A stretch of DNA of 64,000 nt, taken from Atopsyche davidsoni. Its lineage: Eukaryota > Arthropoda > Insecta > Trichoptera > Hydrobiosidae. The stretch is from assembly GCA_022113835.1 (NCBI GenBank), contig JAILWY010000013.1, positions 16,230,001 to 16,294,000 on the forward strand, in the 5' to 3' direction. Below, in pieces: positions 61,056 to 64,000 of the stretch (position 1 is the first letter of the stretch; each line of letters begins with the position of its first letter). A program made the position numbers and the translations under genes. The notes below the pieces were generated by a model. The model did not search any database, was not told where the DNA came from, and saw only the letters and a program-made list of their open reading frames with translations.

Positions 61056-61765
61056 TCTACTATAATAATATCCATTGTGTGTGTGTGTGTGTATGCTTAA
61101 TTTTTTGGTTCTCTATAGAATATCTTAAAAGATACAATGCTGATTTTTTGCACATAAGTTTAATAAGTTTTTCCGCAGTTATGTGCCGAATTTCAAGACG
61201 ATAGGATAATATTTTCATTCATAAACTAAGTGAATAAAACTATAAAATATGCTTTAGCGAGTTTCAATATGTACAAATTATATGATTCTGTTGTTCACCG
61301 CGAGAATTTCAAATTTAGAACTTTTTAAAAAAAACAAATTTTGATGCTTAGAAATTTCCAGTTTATGTCAACTTGACACAAGTACTATCTTTATTTTTTT
61401 ATCGAAATTGCGTTAGAAATTATTAATCACATCATTAATAACTCAAAATGCCTCCTTAAAAAATAACACCGTCTACGCACAGCAAACGTAATTCAAAAAG
61501 AATTGCACAATTTAACATGATAAAGACTGCATCAAATAAAGAACAGTGCAGTGAAAGTGATGCGTTGTTTGTGACACGAAATGTGACAGAAATCTCGAGC
61601 AATGAATTGGAAAGAAAACGTGAGCAGCGTCTTCTTAAAATTCGAGTACGTGCATCGACCTCAAGACAAAAAGAAACTGATGTACAGTGAACGCTGCGTT
61701 TGCCTTAAATGCGAGTGCGTATATCCACATCGAATACGTCATTCTGTGACGGGCTACATTTCTAG
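61056..61765 (+). mobile_element. Helitron-like relic
   Basis: TCTACTATAATAATATCCAT followed by a (TG)n run (61,079-61,093) resembles the 5' end of arthropod Helitrons as I know them. About 370 bp downstream starts a broken frame resembling the N-terminal repeat region of Helitron replicase-helicase proteins. A CTAG occurs at 61,762-61,765, but no convincing terminal hairpin precedes it, so the 3' boundary is uncertain. Confidence 0.45.
61448..61764 (+). pseudogene. Broken N-terminal fragment of a Helitron-type protein
   Basis: The frame begins ATG CCT CCT and meets TAA as codon 4. It then stays open for 76 codons to TGA at 61,688-61,690 and continues recognisably beyond. A repeat-like motif (EQRLLKIRVRASTSRQKETD, then after the stop TLRLP and MRVRISTS) recurs with a period of about 22 residues, as in the arginine-rich N-terminal repeats of arthropod Helitron proteins. 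At least three in-frame stops make it non-functional. Confidence 0.5.
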
Positions 61766-62834
61766 TGTATAAAAATAAAATTCAAACAAGTTTTTTTTGT
61801 TGAAAAAATGATTGCTTAGAATAAGTGTTTATTTAAAAATGATTGACTTGAATTAAACAAAAAAAAAATCTTTGCCTAGATGACCTATTCTCTAAATGAT
61901 TAAAAGTGTTTGTATTATAAAGCGTTCGCTTATATACTTCTGAAAAACTTCCCGGCCATAGAAATGGGAGTTAATGTACTATGAAATTAATATTTCCCAG
62001 CGATTACCGGCACGGAAAAGTTGAATAACAAATGAAATTAACTTTCTCAACAACTTTTTAAAAAATTCATAGAAATATAGGAATATTCTTCTCTACCAGC
62101 ATGCTTAACTAATTAATTTTATTACCAAAATAAATAATACATATCACACATAGAAGGGAGTAAAAAAATATTCGTTTTTAAAAATGCAAGTAGGTTTAAT
62201 GCAGCGAAAACCATTTTGAGTTCAGGTTTTCTGTGATTTTTTTCAAATATAAAGCAAATGACGGACATCTTAAAGTCGGGAAATAGCTACACTTGGCTCC
62301 AAGTACTTCGGATTGCTTGCTTACTTATTTGCCTATTCCGCTTGGGATACTCTTTATAATTATCAATTCAGTTTGATTAGTTGACCTTCGCTAAATCATT
62401 AAACTGTTATTCAAAACTGCCATTAAGAATTTGTATTAAAATATATTCTTATGTCAGCAGAAAAATTGCTGAAATACACATCTGAAACTTATAAAAATTC
62501 TCTAAGGTGGGGTTTGCTGACCAAGTCAAAGCGGTATTACCCCCTAGAAAGGAACCCTTGGATTATCCGTACATGTCCGTTCAACAGTTTTTAAATCATT
62601 TCATAGAAATAAAAAAATGGGTAGGTTATAAGCCGATAGATTTTGCGCTCTCCTCTTGGGAGATTTGTGGAGTTAGGTTTAATGGATGAGGGCGGGGGTG
62701 GAGGATAGAAAGTTGCAAACTTATCTGTTAAGACCGTAGGCTGACTGGAAACAAGGATATATCTACCTTAAGTAGATCATACCGATAAGCCAGGTTTTTA
62801 AAACCACTTTTAAATCAACTGTTTTAGAGGTGGA

Positions 62835-62867
<33 letters not shown>

Positions 62868-64000
62868 CACACACACTGTACCCGCACGAATCAATTATAT
62901 TTATTTCTGTTATATATGACTTTTTTGTCATTGAAATGTCGTAAACCTATATTAAACCTATATTCTGGTTGCAGAAGACTAAAGGTGTTTTTTCTGAAGT
63001 TCTAAAAACCTTTTTGCCAGTGTCGGACAAATGTGATATTATAGATAATAAATTGCGGTTGGATATAATAAACGACACTTGGAATTATTTAATTAGTCTA
63101 TTTTTATTAACATTATTATGTAAAATTTTGTACTTTGGTGTGTACTTTAAAGTTGCATGATAGTTTGTCCCCATGTATTTAGGATAGAGTTTTATAATTT
63201 ATTTATGTATAAATAAGTCCCAATTCATACCTCAAATAATGACCGTCAGAAAATAATATAAATGTGAAGGTAGATGATTACGCGTTACGCAGATTTATAA
63301 TTGTACGAAAATAAATTATGGGAGTTATACTTGATTTTCAGACGCATTAAGGTGAGCGGAGCCTTTCAAGACTTGTATAGAATTATACAGGCAGTGTAAG
63401 GGATCTGAGTTATCACTCTCAGTAATCCTAAAGCTTGAAACCGCTTACGGCTTCCAGTTCATTCTGTTAGGGGCTGCGGTCACCCCCACCGTTCCTCGCT
63501 GGACGGAAAATTTTTATAAAAAAGATTTTTGGAACTGCTGGACGCACATTAAAATCATTATAAATTATATTTAAAACGACGAAAAAAGACATGGAGAGAG
63601 CTAATTATTTAAAAAAATAAATATTATATGAACTCTTTCGCCTTTCAACCTTTGAATCTAATCCATTATAAATTATGAATATCGTATGAAATATAGTATG
63701 AAAATCGTAAAAACAGACAAAAACCACGAATTGATACAACTACTTATCTCAATGAAATATTTCGCAATGTTTATTTCACGTTTATAAATATCTACTTTTG
63801 TTGTGAACCTAAATTTAACATTTTGAAACATCGTCGTTAAAAAAGTGTAATTTTTTAAAACCAATTTTGGTAATTGGGGTTATAAATATAATTAAATAAG
63901 TGACATTGGCAGTCCAAGCGTTACCCGTGATGAATTTATCTAGAGGGAGGGGGCGCCTGGCGGGTGTGTTGACCGATTTACCTAGCCGGACGTAAAAAGT
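61766..64000. other. Non-coding DNA
   Basis: AT-rich. A small GC island lies near 63,470-63,510 and another begins near 63,935 at the window end. Two short open frames (62,507-62,689 and 62,969-63,160) have no supporting features. Confidence 0.5.
62836..62876. repeat. (TA)n then (AC)n microsatellite
   Basis: About 14 TA units followed by several AC units, the same TA-then-CA composition as the 34.4-kb microsatellite. Confidence 0.9.

Noticed and set aside
62507..62689. 60-codon open frame after AAGGTGGGGTTTGC
   Set aside because: Checked as a possible exon or retroelement fragment; no clear splice sites or similarity recognised.

Overview
The window looks like a gene-poor piece of a eukaryotic, probably arthropod (insect-like), nuclear genome. 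The reasons are spliced genes with GT-AG introns of 150-760 bp, core promoters with a TATA box about 30 bp upstream of an arthropod-type TCAGT-like initiator, and a strongly AT-rich background full of fold-back elements, tRNA-derived repeats and a Helitron relic. There are no operons, ribosome binding sites or compact coding blocks. I cannot name the species.

Region by region. 1-41,700 is a long non-coding stretch. AT-rich DNA is interrupted every 1-2 kb by 100-500 bp GC- and CpG-rich islands, many holding short GC-rich minisatellites. This may be a cis-regulatory landscape or gene desert; one island (29.5 kb) carries a plausible TATA/initiator core promoter. Scattered through it are a family of hairpin elements (1.9, 18.1 and 22.7 kb, fragment at 26.4 kb) of which two copies are bounded by exact 15-16 bp direct repeats, short hammerhead-core-like motifs, a 190-bp fold-back MITE and a 355-bp tRNA-bearing inverted-repeat element with a 12-bp target duplication.

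42,467-48,178 holds the only convincing protein genes. They are two minus-strand tandem paralogs, each with three coding exons of identical architecture (24 nt, 56 nt, one long exon) and each with a recognisable TATA/initiator promoter. They encode secreted proteins of about 408 and 431 residues with a signal peptide, a variable charged N-terminal part, a conserved Pro/Gln/Tyr/Asn-rich central part, one cysteine, and a conserved C-terminal motif. I do not recognise the family.

51,431-54,786 is the most remarkable structure. A 403-bp unit carrying a tRNA-like Pol III module occurs four times in one orientation and four times in the opposite one, making a 1.6-kb-armed palindrome. The whole array is bounded by an 11-bp direct repeat. 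The 27-kb element is a diverged short relative with its own inverted repeat and target duplication, so this is a mobile family and not a one-off. 54,787-64,000 is again non-coding, with GC islands, a fourth hairpin-family copy (58 kb) and a Helitron remnant (61.1-61.8 kb) containing a broken N-terminal reading frame.

All calls were made by eye. Exon boundaries of the two paralogs are well supported by mutual comparison. Mobile-element family names and ribozyme resemblances are inference.
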